A stretch of DNA of 64,000 nucleotides from Verrucomicrobiota bacterium. Its GTDB lineage: Bacteria; Verrucomicrobiota; Verrucomicrobiia; Opitutales; Opitutaceae. The translations under genes and the position numbers were made by a program. The stretch spans positions 62,001 through 126,000 of the forward strand of contig JACRQG010000032.1 in NCBI GenBank assembly GCA_016222805.1, in the 5' to 3' direction. Below are positions 33,040 through 42,164 of the stretch, piece by piece. Position 1 is the stretch's first letter, and each line of letters opens with the position of its first letter. Below the pieces are notes generated by a model, which did not search any database, was not told the DNA's origin, and saw only the letters and a program-made list of their open reading frames with translations.

Positions 33040-36000
33040 TCAGAAGGCCACCGACACGGTGAACATGAAGTTGCGCGGGGTGAGATAGGAAAACAGGTCC
33101 GGGGTCGCCACGCGGGCCGGATTCGACACGTCGCCGCCGGGCGGACGCTGCACCGTGTTGTAGTACAGCGGCATGTCCTCACCGAGGACGTTCTCGATCC
33201 GCAGATCAAACCGCACGGGAGCGTGGAACAGCCGGCGGCTGTAGCCGAACAGAAGCGTCGTCGTGGAGTAGGACGGGCGATACACCGGCGTATAGGCGTC
33301 CACCGCCGGGTCGTCGATCGCGGCGGCGGCATTGGCGGTGCTCCGGATCGTGTCCGCGCCACGGAAGCCGATCACCTCGCGCCCGCGGTAGTTCAGTCCG
33401 ACGCCGAGCCGGAGGTTCTTGAGGCGCCCCTCGGGAAATGTGTAATCGGTGAAGAGGTTGCCCGTCGCCTCGGTCAGCCGGGAGACCTTCTGGTAGCCGA
33501 CCGTCGTGTTTTGGAGCGTCTGGGTGAGCGAGTTCCAGGAATCCCGGGCGCTGGCCGAATCCGGGGAGTTCGCCGGGGTCACACCGGCGTTGATGACCGC
33601 CACGTTGTCCGCGCCGACACTCACGCCCGCATCCGCGAGGATCTGTTTCAGGAGAGCCTGGTTCTGGGCAAACCAGGCGCGCGTGCCCGCCAGGGAGTCG
33701 CCCTGCCGGGCGTTGGCCGAGGCCACGTTGGCGAGGAGGCGCCAGCCCCGCCCGAGGTTGGCGACCGCCTCGAACTCGTAGCCCTCGGTCTTGCGCGCGA
33801 CGGTGTCGTTGTAGGTCCGGGGCACGTCCTGCAGGCCCCGCGCGTTGATTCCTCCGGGCGAAAGGTCGTTCAGGACGTTCGCGGCCGCGATGTTGTTGAT
33901 ATTTTGCCCGTTGCTCCCGGTGGAAACGGTGAGGTTGGTCTGCCGGCCCTGATAGCGCAGGGCGGAGAGATTGACTCTGCCCTGGAGAAGGGAGACGCGC
34001 AGGCCGGCATCCCAGCCTTCGGACACGTCGGGTCCGAAGACCTGCCCGGTGATGGTGAGGTTGCTGGTCGGCGGCGACCAGGTCTCGGCGTAGTTGGCGA
34101 AGGCGCTCAACCACGGCTGCAGGTGATAGACGCCCCCGTAGGAATAGGTGGTGGTCCGTCCGCTCACGCCGGGCGGGGAGAAATCATCCTGGAAGACATC
34201 GCTGGCATACTGGGCCAGCCCCACGCCCGCGCCATCGCGGGGACGCGTCGTGGCCTCCTGGCGGGCGCCGGTCGCGGTGCCGTTGGCGGCTTTGGGCACG
34301 TACGTCAGCTGGCGGTAATTGGCCGGCGCCGGCGGGCGATAGACCACGTCGACCCCGTTCCAGTTCGCCGGCAGTTCCATGCGCGCCTTCAGGGACTTGC
34401 TGTCGGTCGAGTACTTGTCCTCGCGGACGGCGCCAATCAGGTTGAGCCGGCCCTGGAAGAAGCGGGCGTTGAGCGTGGCCTGGGCGTAGTCGAACTTCTG
34501 GACGGTGTGGATGGTCTCCGTCGGACGCGCCGTATCGAGGGTGTAGGCGGTGGGCAGGGTGCGCGTGGTGCCCGCGACCGGGTCGATGACGCTGATGCTG
34601 CCGAGTCCGCGCATCGGCCGGGCACCTTCGGCGAGGTAATAGTAGCGCCAGGAGATCAGGGTATTTGAGGCCCAGAGCCGGGCATCGACCGTCGGATCGG
34701 AGACGGCATAGCGGTATTTTTCCCGCGAATTGATCAGCTTCTCCCGGCCGGCCTCGGCATTGAGGCGAAAGTCGCCGAAGCGGGTGCGGTCAAAGACGAG
34801 GGCGGCACTGCCGCGCCACTGTTTCGACCGCGTGTTCACCTGGTCGAAGTCGTTCGTCGATTGCAGGTAGGGCTGGAGGAAATACGGATTGGCCGCGCCG
34901 GTGGGCAGGCTGCGGTTGATGTCGATCTGGATGCCGTCCTTGAGGCCGCGGGCCGTGGCGTAGTTGCTGCCGCGGAGGCCCTGGGACTGGTTGGCCGAGG
35001 CGTGCAGGAAGAGAAACCGTCCGACCTGCTGTTCGAGGGTGGCGACCACGTTATGGTAGTCGTTGAGATAGCCGGTGTCGTCGATGGCGCCGGAAAATTC
35101 CCGGCCGGGCAGGCGGAACCCGGTGGATTCCGCCGCGCCGAGCAGGTTGGCCGGAACGTTGACGCGGTGGTGGAGGGCCTCGGTGAGGAAGCCGGGGTTC
35201 GTCCCGCCGACCACCGCGCTGCGACCCGGCCCGTAGAGCGACCCCGTCTGGTGCGACGTGGCCGTCATGCCCATCGCGGCCCAGTTGACGACACTGCCGC
35301 CGATCACACTCCCGCCGGGAACGAAGAGATAGGACACTCCGGGTGGATTGCCGATCCGCTGGGTGCCGGTCGTCACGGCCGGCGCGGCGGCGAGGGGCCC
35401 GTTGTAGACAGTCACGCCGTCCCACGTCGACAGGCGGTCGCCGAAGGTGGTGGTGCCGTAGCTGCGGCGCACCTTGCCCTGGTCCCCCACCGCCACGAAC
35501 TTCGTGTGTTCCCACGGCCGGAACACGAGGTGCACGGATCCGGCCTCCCGTTTCTGCCACTCGCGATCCCGCCAGGTGCCGTTGTCCTGCCAGAGCACGT
35601 TGGCCCGCAGGGCAAACTGCCGCGTGACCGGCTGGTTCACGTCCAGGGTCGCGCGGTAATACTCCCAGGACCCCACGCGCGTGGCCACTTCGCGGATGGG
35701 TTTGTCGGTGCGCGCCTCCTTGTAGAGCCCGTTGGCCGAACCTCCCACCGAACCGGTGCCGAAGAGGATCGAGTTCGGACCGCGCGCGAAGTCAAAACGC
35801 TCGAGGTTGTAGCTGTCGTAGTCGAAATGGACCGGAAAGAAGTTGATGTTGGCGCGGTTCGAAGGGACGCCGCGGAAGGTCACGAGGTCGTTGAAGCCAA
35901 CGCGGCCGAACTGCGTCGACCGGCCATCGTCCTTGGCGAAGCTCGCGTTGGTGGTCCATGCCGCCGCCTCGGTCACGTCCGAGACGCCCAGGGCGTCGAT

Positions 36001-36267
36001 GAACTCGCGGGTGAGGACGGAGTACGCCACCGGTGTGTCCTTGAGGTCGGTGGCGAGGCGGCCGCCCGCCAGCGCACTGGCCGCGACAAAGCCGACGTCG
36101 CGCCGGGCGTCCACGGTGAACGGCGTCAGGACGACGGTTTCATCCGGCCGGCTGCCGCCCGGGGCGGGAGTGGCGGCCTGGAGCGAGCCGGCGACGATTC
36201 CGGTGGCCAGGGAGAAGGCCAGCGGCCGGAGGCGGGGAATGACCAGGTGGCGGGAACGGGAGATCAT
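33040..36267 (-). CDS. TonB-dependent receptor 2
   Basis: A 1075-residue outer-membrane receptor. The ATG at 36267 is preferred over a longer frame from 36324. Signal peptide (about 1-30, ending SLQAA), TonB-box-like VLTPFTVDARRDVGF, plug segments (TRGVPSN-type FRGVPSNRANINF; LERFDFARGPNSILFG) and a long barrel. The C-terminus is FTVSVAF with a final Phe. It belongs to the Opitutaceae-expanded receptor family with receptor 1 but is longer. The downstream phosphodiesterase and upstream LacI gene suggest a local regulon. A TATAAC box at about 36386 is the only promoter-like element in the 208-bp gap to the DUF2007 gene; no partner -35 is visible. Confidence 0.93.
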   Translation of the reverse strand: MISRSRHLVIPRLRPLAFSLATGIVAGSLQAATPAPGGSRPDETVVLTPFTVDARRDVGFVAASALAGGRLATDLKDTPVAYSVLTREFIDALGVSDVTEAAAWTTNASFAKDDGRSTQFGRVGFNDLVTFRGVPSNRANINFFPVHFDYDSYNLERFDFARGPNSILFGTGSVGGSANGLYKEARTDKPIREVATRVGSWEYYRATLDVNQPVTRQFALRANVLWQDNGTWRDREWQKREAGSVHLVFRPWEHTKFVAVGDQGKVRRSYGTTTFGDRLSTWDGVTVYNGPLAAAPAVTTGTQRIGNPPGVSYLFVPGGSVIGGSVVNWAAMGMTATSHQTGSLYGPGRSAVVGGTNPGFLTEALHHRVNVPANLLGAAESTGFRLPGREFSGAIDDTGYLNDYHNVVATLEQQVGRFLFLHASANQSQGLRGSNYATARGLKDGIQIDINRSLPTGAANPYFLQPYLQSTNDFDQVNTRSKQWRGSAALVFDRTRFGDFRLNAEAGREKLINSREKYRYAVSDPTVDARLWASNTLISWRYYYLAEGARPMRGLGSISVIDPVAGTTRTLPTAYTLDTARPTETIHTVQKFDYAQATLNARFFQGRLNLIGAVREDKYSTDSKSLKARMELPANWNGVDVVYRPPAPANYRQLTYVPKAANGTATGARQEATTRPRDGAGVGLAQYASDVFQDDFSPPGVSGRTTTYSYGGVYHLQPWLSAFANYAETWSPPTSNLTITGQVFGPDVSEGWDAGLRVSLLQGRVNLSALRYQGRQTNLTVSTGSNGQNINNIAAANVLNDLSPGGINARGLQDVPRTYNDTVARKTEGYEFEAVANLGRGWRLLANVASANARQGDSLAGTRAWFAQNQALLKQILADAGVSVGADNVAVINAGVTPANSPDSASARDSWNSLTQTLQNTTVGYQKVSRLTEATGNLFTDYTFPEGRLKNLRLGVGLNYRGREVIGFRGADTIRSTANAAAAIDDPAVDAYTPVYRPSYSTTTLLFGYSRRLFHAPVRFDLRIENVLGEDMPLYYNTVQRPPGGDVSNPARVATPDLFSYLTPRNFMFTVSVAF

Positions 36268-36475
36268 CGATGAGGGGTGGAGACGGCGGGCCGGGGGATG
36301 CCGCGCGGGAAGAGCGGCGGACACCGCGCCCGGGCCGGTGAGCCAATAGAGCCCGCGCCGCCGGCGCAGACCAGTTCCCGTCTGCTATAACGTAAACCAG
36401 GCGGCACGCCCGCCGACCGGGCCCTACGTGCCCCGGCTCGCCAACGGGCGCCGGGTGTGCCATGTTTCCTCCGCC

Positions 36476-36709
36476 ATGATCACCGCCACCACGTGTTCAA
36501 ACCTGGCCGAGGCCGAGTTGCTGCATTCGCTGCTCGTGGAGAATGGGATTGAGGCGTTTGTGCTCGACGATGCCTTTGGCGGCGCGATTCGCCTGCAGGT
36601 CGCCGACGAGCAGGCCGAGGAGGCGCAGCGCATCCTGCGGGAAGCCGCCGCGGCCGAGCCGGAGGAGGAAGACGAAGAGGAACCGGCCGACGACCCGGCC
36701 GGAAGCTAA
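36476..36709 (+). CDS. DUF2007 small protein
   Basis: A 77-residue protein of the DUF2007 family ('putative signal transducing protein', PF09413). ATTCSNLAEAELLHSLL and ENGIEAFVLDD are the family core, followed by LQVADEQAEEAQRIL and an acidic tail. The ATG at 36476 is chosen over a GTG at 36428 because the core starts there. Function unknown. Confidence 0.85.
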   Translation: MITATTCSNLAEAELLHSLLVENGIEAFVLDDAFGGAIRLQVADEQAEEAQRILREAAAAEPEEEDEEEPADDPAGS

Positions 36710-36717
36710 GGCCACGG

Positions 36718-38667
36718 CTATCCGTACACCCGGACCTCGAGCAGCCGGGCGTGATCCAGGCCGTTGGTCGACTCGACGACGACCCGCAAGGCCCGTGCGG
36801 AAGCCGCCCGGCCCTCCAGACGGAGGACGCGCCGGCGCTGGTAGTTGCCGCGCTCGACGTGCACCTCGCGCCAGACACCGTCCCCGTCGTCCACTTCGAG
36901 GCGGTAGTCCCGCACGGTCTCGGGCTGGGGCATCCCCCAGAGCATGCGCTTGGTGTAGCCGTCGGCCTGCGACAGGGTGAGGAACCGGTGCTGGCCGGTG
37001 TCGAACACCAGCTGCACCTCGCGCACGGTCACCGGTTCGGGCCAGCGCAGTTCGAGCCACGCGGGCAGACCCTGGGCCGGATCGCTCATCCAGCGGTGCG
37101 AGCCCGGGCGGGCCCGATCCGGCGGGGCCGAGGTGTACAGCGCCTCCCCTTTTCCGGTCTCCAGCTCCCGCAGGACATTCTCCCATTGGTTGCCGGCGGA
37201 AGTCCCAATCGTCGCCGGCGCGCGCGGCCCCTGCACGGCGCGCGTCTGGCCGGAAAGCACCAGGCCGGCCTCGCCGCCATGCTGTTCACTCGAGGCCCGG
37301 ACCGTGGCGTTTCGCGCCACGTCGGCCCGATCCTCGTTGGTCACCCCGAGCAAGAAGGCATCGTCGCGCAGCAGCTGCTGCTGGATCCGCGCCATCAGAT
37401 CCGGATTCCCGGCGATGGCCGCGGGCTCGATCCCGGCCCGATGCGCCAGCGCCGCGGCGGTGCCCACGCCCTGGCCGACGGCCGCGCAGGTCGCCATCAC
37501 GCGGGTGGAGGCAAACGCCAGGTGGCTGGCGCTGAGGTTCCGGCCCGCGAAGAAGAGGTTGCGCAGCGTCGCGGCCACGCAGCAGCGGAGCGGAATGTCG
37601 TACAACCAGGGCAGATGATGCTGGGTGCACGGAGCCTCCGCAGGCGCATCCACCCCTTCCGGCGGGTGCGTGTCGATGGGCCAGCCGCCAAAGGCAATCG
37701 CATCCGGAAACCTCCGCGACGCGATCACGTCGCCCTCCGTCAGCACGTGCTGCCCCACGAACCGCCGCGTCTCCCGCTTGCCCGGGACGAAACCCACCCA
37801 CTCCAGCGCCCAGTGGGCCACGTCGAGGCCGGACTCATTCTTGATGTGGTTCCAGACCCCGAGGGTGATCGCCAGCAGTTCGTCGCGGATGCGCTCGTTG
37901 TCCTTCAGCGTGTCGAGGCACCCGCCCCATTCGATCCACCAGTAGCCGTATTCCAGTCCGAGGTCGGACGAGCCGGCCTTCCCGAACGGCCGCAGGCGGA
38001 AATCCTCCGGACGGAACTTCCGCACCCACGGCGGCGCGACATACGGCATCGGCCGCCCGTGCCGGCGCGCCTGGAAGAGGATCGTCGAACCCAGCGTCTT
38101 CGCATCGCCGGCCTCCGGCGCGAGCGTCTCGCCGAAGGTCTCCCGGCCTTCGCGCCCCCGCATGAACGGGGCCCCGGCCTCCACCCCCAGCCGGCCGTCG
38201 CCCGTGCAGTCGGCAAACTGATCCGCCGTGATGAGGAAGCGATCCTCGGTCGACGGCCGCTCGGCGGTCACGTCGGTGATCCTCCCCTCGTGCACGCGCG
38301 CGGCGACCACGGTGGTGTTGAGGAGGAGGGTGAGGTTCGGCTCCGCGCGGCAGAGTTCGTAGAGCAACAGGTCGGCCATCGCGGGCGATCGCTGCGGGTT
38401 GCGCACCGCCGCCTCGAGGCGAATCTCCTCGATCAGGCCGCCTTCGCGCGGCTCGAGCTGCAGCGGGATGCCCGCATGCAGCCCCGTCGCACCGACGATG
38501 TGCATGCGGATCTCGCTCGAAGCGTTGCCCCCCAGCACCGGTCGATCCTGCACCAGCACCACCTTCGCGCCGAGCCGCGCCGCCGCCAGCGCGCAGCACA
38601 CGCCCGCCATGCCGCCCCCGGCCACCAGCAGATCACCGTGCAGAGTTCGCTCGGTAACCACACTCAT
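36718..38667 (-). CDS. FAD-dependent oxidoreductase with C-terminal galactose-binding-like domain
   Basis: A 649-residue flavoprotein of the FAD_oxidored type (PF12831). The dinucleotide fold DLLVAGGGMAGVCCALAAAR has its GGGMAG at 17-22, followed by VLGGNASSEIRMH, a typical substrate-side loop of this family. A later FAD-contact segment is FFAGRNLSASHLAF, and TCAAVGQGVGTAAALA closes the FAD domain. From about residue 455 a beta-rich domain (RASSEQHGGEAG ... LEVRVYG) resembles a galactose-binding fold. No signal peptide. Such enzymes oxidise sugars or sugar acids in polysaccharide-utilisation loci. It is last in an operon whose genes overlap by ATGA. Confidence 0.88.
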   Translation of the reverse strand: MSVVTERTLHGDLLVAGGGMAGVCCALAAARLGAKVVLVQDRPVLGGNASSEIRMHIVGATGLHAGIPLQLEPREGGLIEEIRLEAAVRNPQRSPAMADLLLYELCRAEPNLTLLLNTTVVAARVHEGRITDVTAERPSTEDRFLITADQFADCTGDGRLGVEAGAPFMRGREGRETFGETLAPEAGDAKTLGSTILFQARRHGRPMPYVAPPWVRKFRPEDFRLRPFGKAGSSDLGLEYGYWWIEWGGCLDTLKDNERIRDELLAITLGVWNHIKNESGLDVAHWALEWVGFVPGKRETRRFVGQHVLTEGDVIASRRFPDAIAFGGWPIDTHPPEGVDAPAEAPCTQHHLPWLYDIPLRCCVAATLRNLFFAGRNLSASHLAFASTRVMATCAAVGQGVGTAAALAHRAGIEPAAIAGNPDLMARIQQQLLRDDAFLLGVTNEDRADVARNATVRASSEQHGGEAGLVLSGQTRAVQGPRAPATIGTSAGNQWENVLRELETGKGEALYTSAPPDRARPGSHRWMSDPAQGLPAWLELRWPEPVTVREVQLVFDTGQHRFLTLSQADGYTKRMLWGMPQPETVRDYRLEVDDGDGVWREVHVERGNYQRRRVLRLEGRAASARALRVVVESTNGLDHARLLEVRVYG

Positions 38668-39500
38668 GGCGCCTCCGCAAAGAACTCCGCCGCATCCGCC
38701 AGCACGATCGGCACCGCCCGCTCCACGAGCGGAAACTCATGCCCGCCGTCCAGCCAGTGCACCCGCGCCGACAGCCCGCTGGCCCCGAGTTTGGATACGA
38801 AGTGCTCGTTCATCGTCCGCTCGAAGCCGCGGGTGGCGAGCACCAGCGTCAGGCGGCTGCCGGCCAGCGCCGTGACCGCGGACAGGGGATTGAGGGTTTC
38901 CCAGACGGCGGGATCAGCGGTGAATCGGGCGGTCGGCACGCGATAGTTCTGACCTTCCGGCAGATCCTCGGCACGCGGAAAATCGAGCAGGCCGATGATG
39001 CTGCCGACGAACCCGAACCGCCCGGGATACGCCTGGGCAAACCGCACCGCGCCGTAACCGCCCATCGACCAGCCCACGATGCCGCGGCGCGCCGCCTCCC
39101 CGCCCGCCGGCAGGTTTCGCTCCGCCCACCGTACGATTTCCTCGAGATAGGCGGCGTAGCGATCCGCGGGCCGCGCGGGAGAGTCGATGTACCAACCATC
39201 CTCGCCCTGCGGCAGCACGACAAAGAAAGGCGCGGCCAACAGCGCGGCCCGTGCGGCCGGCGACTCCAGCAGGGAGCGGTGATTCCGCCCCCGGCCGTGC
39301 AGGAAGAACAGCACTGCCCCGCGGCCGCCAACCCGAGTCGGCTCCGGGGCGACGACCGCGAGCGGCAACCGCCGGCCCAGCGCCGCGCTCTCGATTTCAG
39401 CGAAGGAAACGCGTTCGGCGGCCGCCGTCGGGCCCGCCGCCAGCGCGAGGGCGACGAAGACGGCGCGCCACCGCGGAAACAACCCCCGGCTTCCGCTCAT
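38664..39500 (-). CDS. Exported esterase-D-like alpha/beta hydrolase
   Basis: A 278-residue hydrolase with signal peptide (residues 1-28). Oxyanion-region motif FFLHGRGRNHRSL, nucleophile S145 in GWSMGGYG, and His254 in LDGGHEFPL; the acid is probably Asp in the preceding strand. The fold is that of the S-formylglutathione hydrolase/esterase D and feruloyl-esterase families. Its start overlaps the BNR gene stop and its stop overlaps the FAD-oxidoreductase ATG. Probable role: removal of acyl or ester groups from the sugar processed by this operon. Confidence 0.9.
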   Translation of the reverse strand: MSGSRGLFPRWRAVFVALALAAGPTAAAERVSFAEIESAALGRRLPLAVVAPEPTRVGGRGAVLFFLHGRGRNHRSLLESPAARAALLAAPFFVVLPQGEDGWYIDSPARPADRYAAYLEEIVRWAERNLPAGGEAARRGIVGWSMGGYGAVRFAQAYPGRFGFVGSIIGLLDFPRAEDLPEGQNYRVPTARFTADPAVWETLNPLSAVTALAGSRLTLVLATRGFERTMNEHFVSKLGASGLSARVHWLDGGHEFPLVERAVPIVLADAAEFFAEAP

Positions 39501-40654
39501 TTCACGTCCGCCCAACGATAGTCGTAGCGCACGATGTCCGGCGGGCGCCCCTCGAGCGCCTTGTACGTGAACACGTGCAGGATCTCCGCCGGCCCCGCAC
39601 CCGTGAAGGTGGTCACCGCATAGTAGCCATCGGTCACGCGCTGGTTTTCGGCATTGTCGAGGACCACCACCGCGCTCACCACCAGCGTCTCCGGGTCGAA
39701 GCGGATGAGGCAGAGCTGCATCGGCGTCGCGCTTGCTCCGCGCGGCGGCTGGGTCCAGTTGCGGCCCAGCAAGTAGCCCTGGCCGTCGCGCACGAAGACG
39801 CGCGGGCGCCCGATGATGTCGTGGATGTGCGGGTGTTTTCCCGACAGGTCCACCTGCCGCCGCACCCGGAACTCCCCGTCGGTGCGATGCAGGCGCGCGA
39901 TGCGGTCGTACCCACGGGTGGTGACGAGGAAACCGTCGCCATGCCGGGTGAAACCACTCTCGTTGATCTTCGCGCCTCCAAATTCTTCGGCGAGGTTGCG
40001 CACGAACCGCCAGGAACGTCCCGAGTCCTCGGATCGCACCACGTCGACGCTCCAGCGGCCACCGGGTTGATGGTATCCGAAGGCCATGAGCAACTGCCAC
40101 GTCGTGCGCCCCTCGGAGATGAATTCGAAGGGGTAGCCGTACAACACGCCGTCGATTGGCTTCAGCACCTCGGCCGGTCCAAAGGCGCCGCGGGTCGCGT
40201 CCCAGCGAATCACCTCCGCCCCGCTGCGGTAATGCCGACCGTCCCACCCCACCGCCTGCACGTCGATGTAGAGGGCCCGGGTGCCATCCGGCAGCTGGAC
40301 CAGCTCGCCCATCTGGTAGAGGCGCGGGGGCGGCGCCGGCATCCGCTGGATCAGCGTGGTGGCGCCGGTGGACAGGGTGTGGCGCATCACTTCCATCGCC
40401 GCGCCGGCGTCGGTGGCGTGGCTGCGCCCCGTCTTGCAGGCGATCCAGACCTCGTCGGCGCCGGTGCGCAGGAGCGTCGGAAACGCGGCATACCGGTATT
40501 CGGCCGGCTGGCTGGCGGCGGCGAGGAGGGTGTGGGTGGCGAGGCGCGGCGCGGTCCGCAGGCCGGATTCGGCGCCGGGCAACGGCAGGGAGCACAGCAG
40601 GAGGGCCGCGCCGGCGGCCAGGCGCCGCCATAACAGAACCAGGTGAAAATCCAT
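39497..40654 (-). CDS. Exported BNR-4 family six-bladed propeller protein
   Basis: A 385-residue exported protein (signal peptide 1-24, LLCSLPLPGAES). It has the BNR_4/PF15892 arrangement with one clear Asp-box (SEDSGRSW), repeated blades containing RHYRSGAEVIRWD, VVTTRGYDRIARLH-type sequence and a Trp/Tyr-rich core. Members include rhamnogalacturonan- or ulvan-type lyases and exo-acting enzymes; I cannot tell which. It is first gene of the operon with esterase and FAD oxidoreductase, and its ATG (40654) follows TTTTCCCCACC. An operator-like GGTATACC lies 26 bp upstream of its start. Confidence 0.83.
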   Translation of the reverse strand: MDFHLVLLWRRLAAGAALLLCSLPLPGAESGLRTAPRLATHTLLAAASQPAEYRYAAFPTLLRTGADEVWIACKTGRSHATDAGAAMEVMRHTLSTGATTLIQRMPAPPPRLYQMGELVQLPDGTRALYIDVQAVGWDGRHYRSGAEVIRWDATRGAFGPAEVLKPIDGVLYGYPFEFISEGRTTWQLLMAFGYHQPGGRWSVDVVRSEDSGRSWRFVRNLAEEFGGAKINESGFTRHGDGFLVTTRGYDRIARLHRTDGEFRVRRQVDLSGKHPHIHDIIGRPRVFVRDGQGYLLGRNWTQPPRGASATPMQLCLIRFDPETLVVSAVVVLDNAENQRVTDGYYAVTTFTGAGPAEILHVFTYKALEGRPPDIVRYDYRWADVK

Positions 40655-40871
40655 GGTGGGGAAAATCAACGGTCTCTTTGGTATACCAGAAGTCAAATCC
40701 GGAAAACCGCCCCCCGGCCTTTTCGGGGGACCGTCGCTGTCACCCACCCACCCGCCGCCGACGCCGCCTTGCCGGCCGCGCCCGCCGGTGCCGCCGGACC
40801 CCGTCCATGAAAAAGAAACCTTGCTTTGGTATACCAGAGATCGGTTTGGTGTACCGCCGGACCCCCACCCG
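40655..40871. promoter_or_regulatory. Divergent promoter region with three GGTATACC-type operators
   Basis: TGGTATACCA occurs at 40679-40688 and 40827-40836. A near-match, GGTGTACC, is at 40848-40855, exactly 20 bp from the second. The first lies just upstream of the BNR-esterase-FAD operon; the second and third precede the MFS gene. The core equals that of the UxuR/ExuR-type GntR operators of enteric bacteria (established knowledge for that family). No confident -35/-10 is visible. Confidence 0.75.
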
Positions 40872-42164
40872 ATGCACCTGCCGTTCCGACTCACCGAACC
40901 ACGCTGGCGGGTGGCCGTCTTCCTGGCGTTCGCCGCGGCCCTGAACTACGCGGATCGCGCCGCCCTTTCGTCCGTGCTGCCGGCGTTGCGCAGCGAATTC
41001 GCGCTTTCGGATGTGCAACTCGGGCTGCTGGGCTCGGTGTTTCTCTGGGCCTACGCGCTGGGTTCGCCGTTCGCCGGGGTCCTCGCCGACCGCTGGTCGC
41101 GCCGCCGACAGGTGGTGGCCAGCCTTGTGCTGTGGAGCGCCGTCACCGCCCTGCTGGGCGTCGCCAACGGCTTCCTTGCCCTCCTCGGCCTGCGCATCGC
41201 CCTCGGGCTGGCGGAGTGCCTCTACCTGCCCGCCGCCACGGCGCTGCTCGCGGATCATCACGACACGTCCACCCGCGGGCGCGCGATGAGCGTGCATTCG
41301 GTCGGGCTGAACTTCGGCGTCGTCCTGGGCGGCGCGTTCGCCGGCTATCTCGCGGAGCATTTCGGCTGGCGCTCGGGCTTCTGGGTGCTGGGTGGCGGCG
41401 GCCTCGTGCTCGCGCTGGTCGCCGGGTCGTTTCTGTCCGCGCCCGTCCGGGAATCGGGGTCCGCACCTTCCGCGTCCGCCGGCGCCGGCAGCGGGGGGCG
41501 CCCGCCCAGTTCGTTCGCCGAGGCCTTCGTCTACCTCTGCCGCGTGCCGTCCTACCACGTGCTGCTGGCCAAGGCGATGCTCGCCGGGGTGGGCGTCTGG
41601 GTCTTCCTCAACTGGCTGCCCCTCTATTTCCGCGAGGCCTTCAACCTCACCCTCGGCGCAGCCGGTTTCGCCGGGACCTTCATGCTGCAGATTTCCACCG
41701 TGCTCGGCATCGCCCTCGGCGGCTGGGTCTCCGATCGCGCCGCCGCCCGCGGCGCCCGGCAGCGCATGCTCGTCCAGGGACTCAGCTACCTCGCCGCGGC
41801 GCCCTTCCTGCTGCTGTTCCTCACCCACCCGGGTTTTGTCGCCGTGACCGTCGCGGTGTCGTCCTTTTCCCTTCTCCGCGGCCTGGGCCAGGCGAACGAG
41901 AACCCCACCCTGACCGAGGTGATCCCCGTGCAATTCCGCTCGACCGCGATTGGCATCATGAACACCTGCGCCACCGCCGCGGGCGGCGTCGGCGTGTTGA
42001 TCGCCGGGATCCTCAAAAGCTCCTTCGGGCTCAACGCCGTCTTCGCCGGCATCTCGCTCCTCTTTGTCATCGCCGGCCTCGCGCTGCTCGCCGCCTATCG
42101 CTTCTGGATCGGGCGCGATCTCGCGCGCGCCCAGGACTACGGCACCGCCAGCTTGGCCAGGTAG
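40872..42164 (+). CDS. MFS transporter (hexuronate/spinster-like)
   Basis: A 430-residue 12-helix inner-membrane transporter. The N-terminal LNYADRAALS and GVLADRWSRRRQ (loop 2-3 motif) and the later GGWVSDRAAARGARQRM loop 8-9 motif identify the anion:cation symporter/spinster branch, which includes hexuronate and sugar-acid carriers. It starts 16 bp after the last operator-like site, and the gene runs opposite to the BNR-esterase-FAD operon. It overlaps the convergent sialidase-like gene by 28 bp. Likely imports the monosaccharide product of that operon, perhaps a uronate. Confidence 0.9.
   Translation: MHLPFRLTEPRWRVAVFLAFAAALNYADRAALSSVLPALRSEFALSDVQLGLLGSVFLWAYALGSPFAGVLADRWSRRRQVVASLVLWSAVTALLGVANGFLALLGLRIALGLAECLYLPAATALLADHHDTSTRGRAMSVHSVGLNFGVVLGGAFAGYLAEHFGWRSGFWVLGGGGLVLALVAGSFLSAPVRESGSAPSASAGAGSGGRPPSSFAEAFVYLCRVPSYHVLLAKAMLAGVGVWVFLNWLPLYFREAFNLTLGAAGFAGTFMLQISTVLGIALGGWVSDRAAARGARQRMLVQGLSYLAAAPFLLLFLTHPGFVAVTVAVSSFSLLRGLGQANENPTLTEVIPVQFRSTAIGIMNTCATAAGGVGVLIAGILKSSFGLNAVFAGISLLFVIAGLALLAAYRFWIGRDLARAQDYGTASLAR

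Noticed and set aside
36350-36420. TATAAC at about 36386 as a promoter for TonB receptor 2 or DUF2007
   Set aside because: No -35 element at a proper distance on either strand, so it is noted only as weak.
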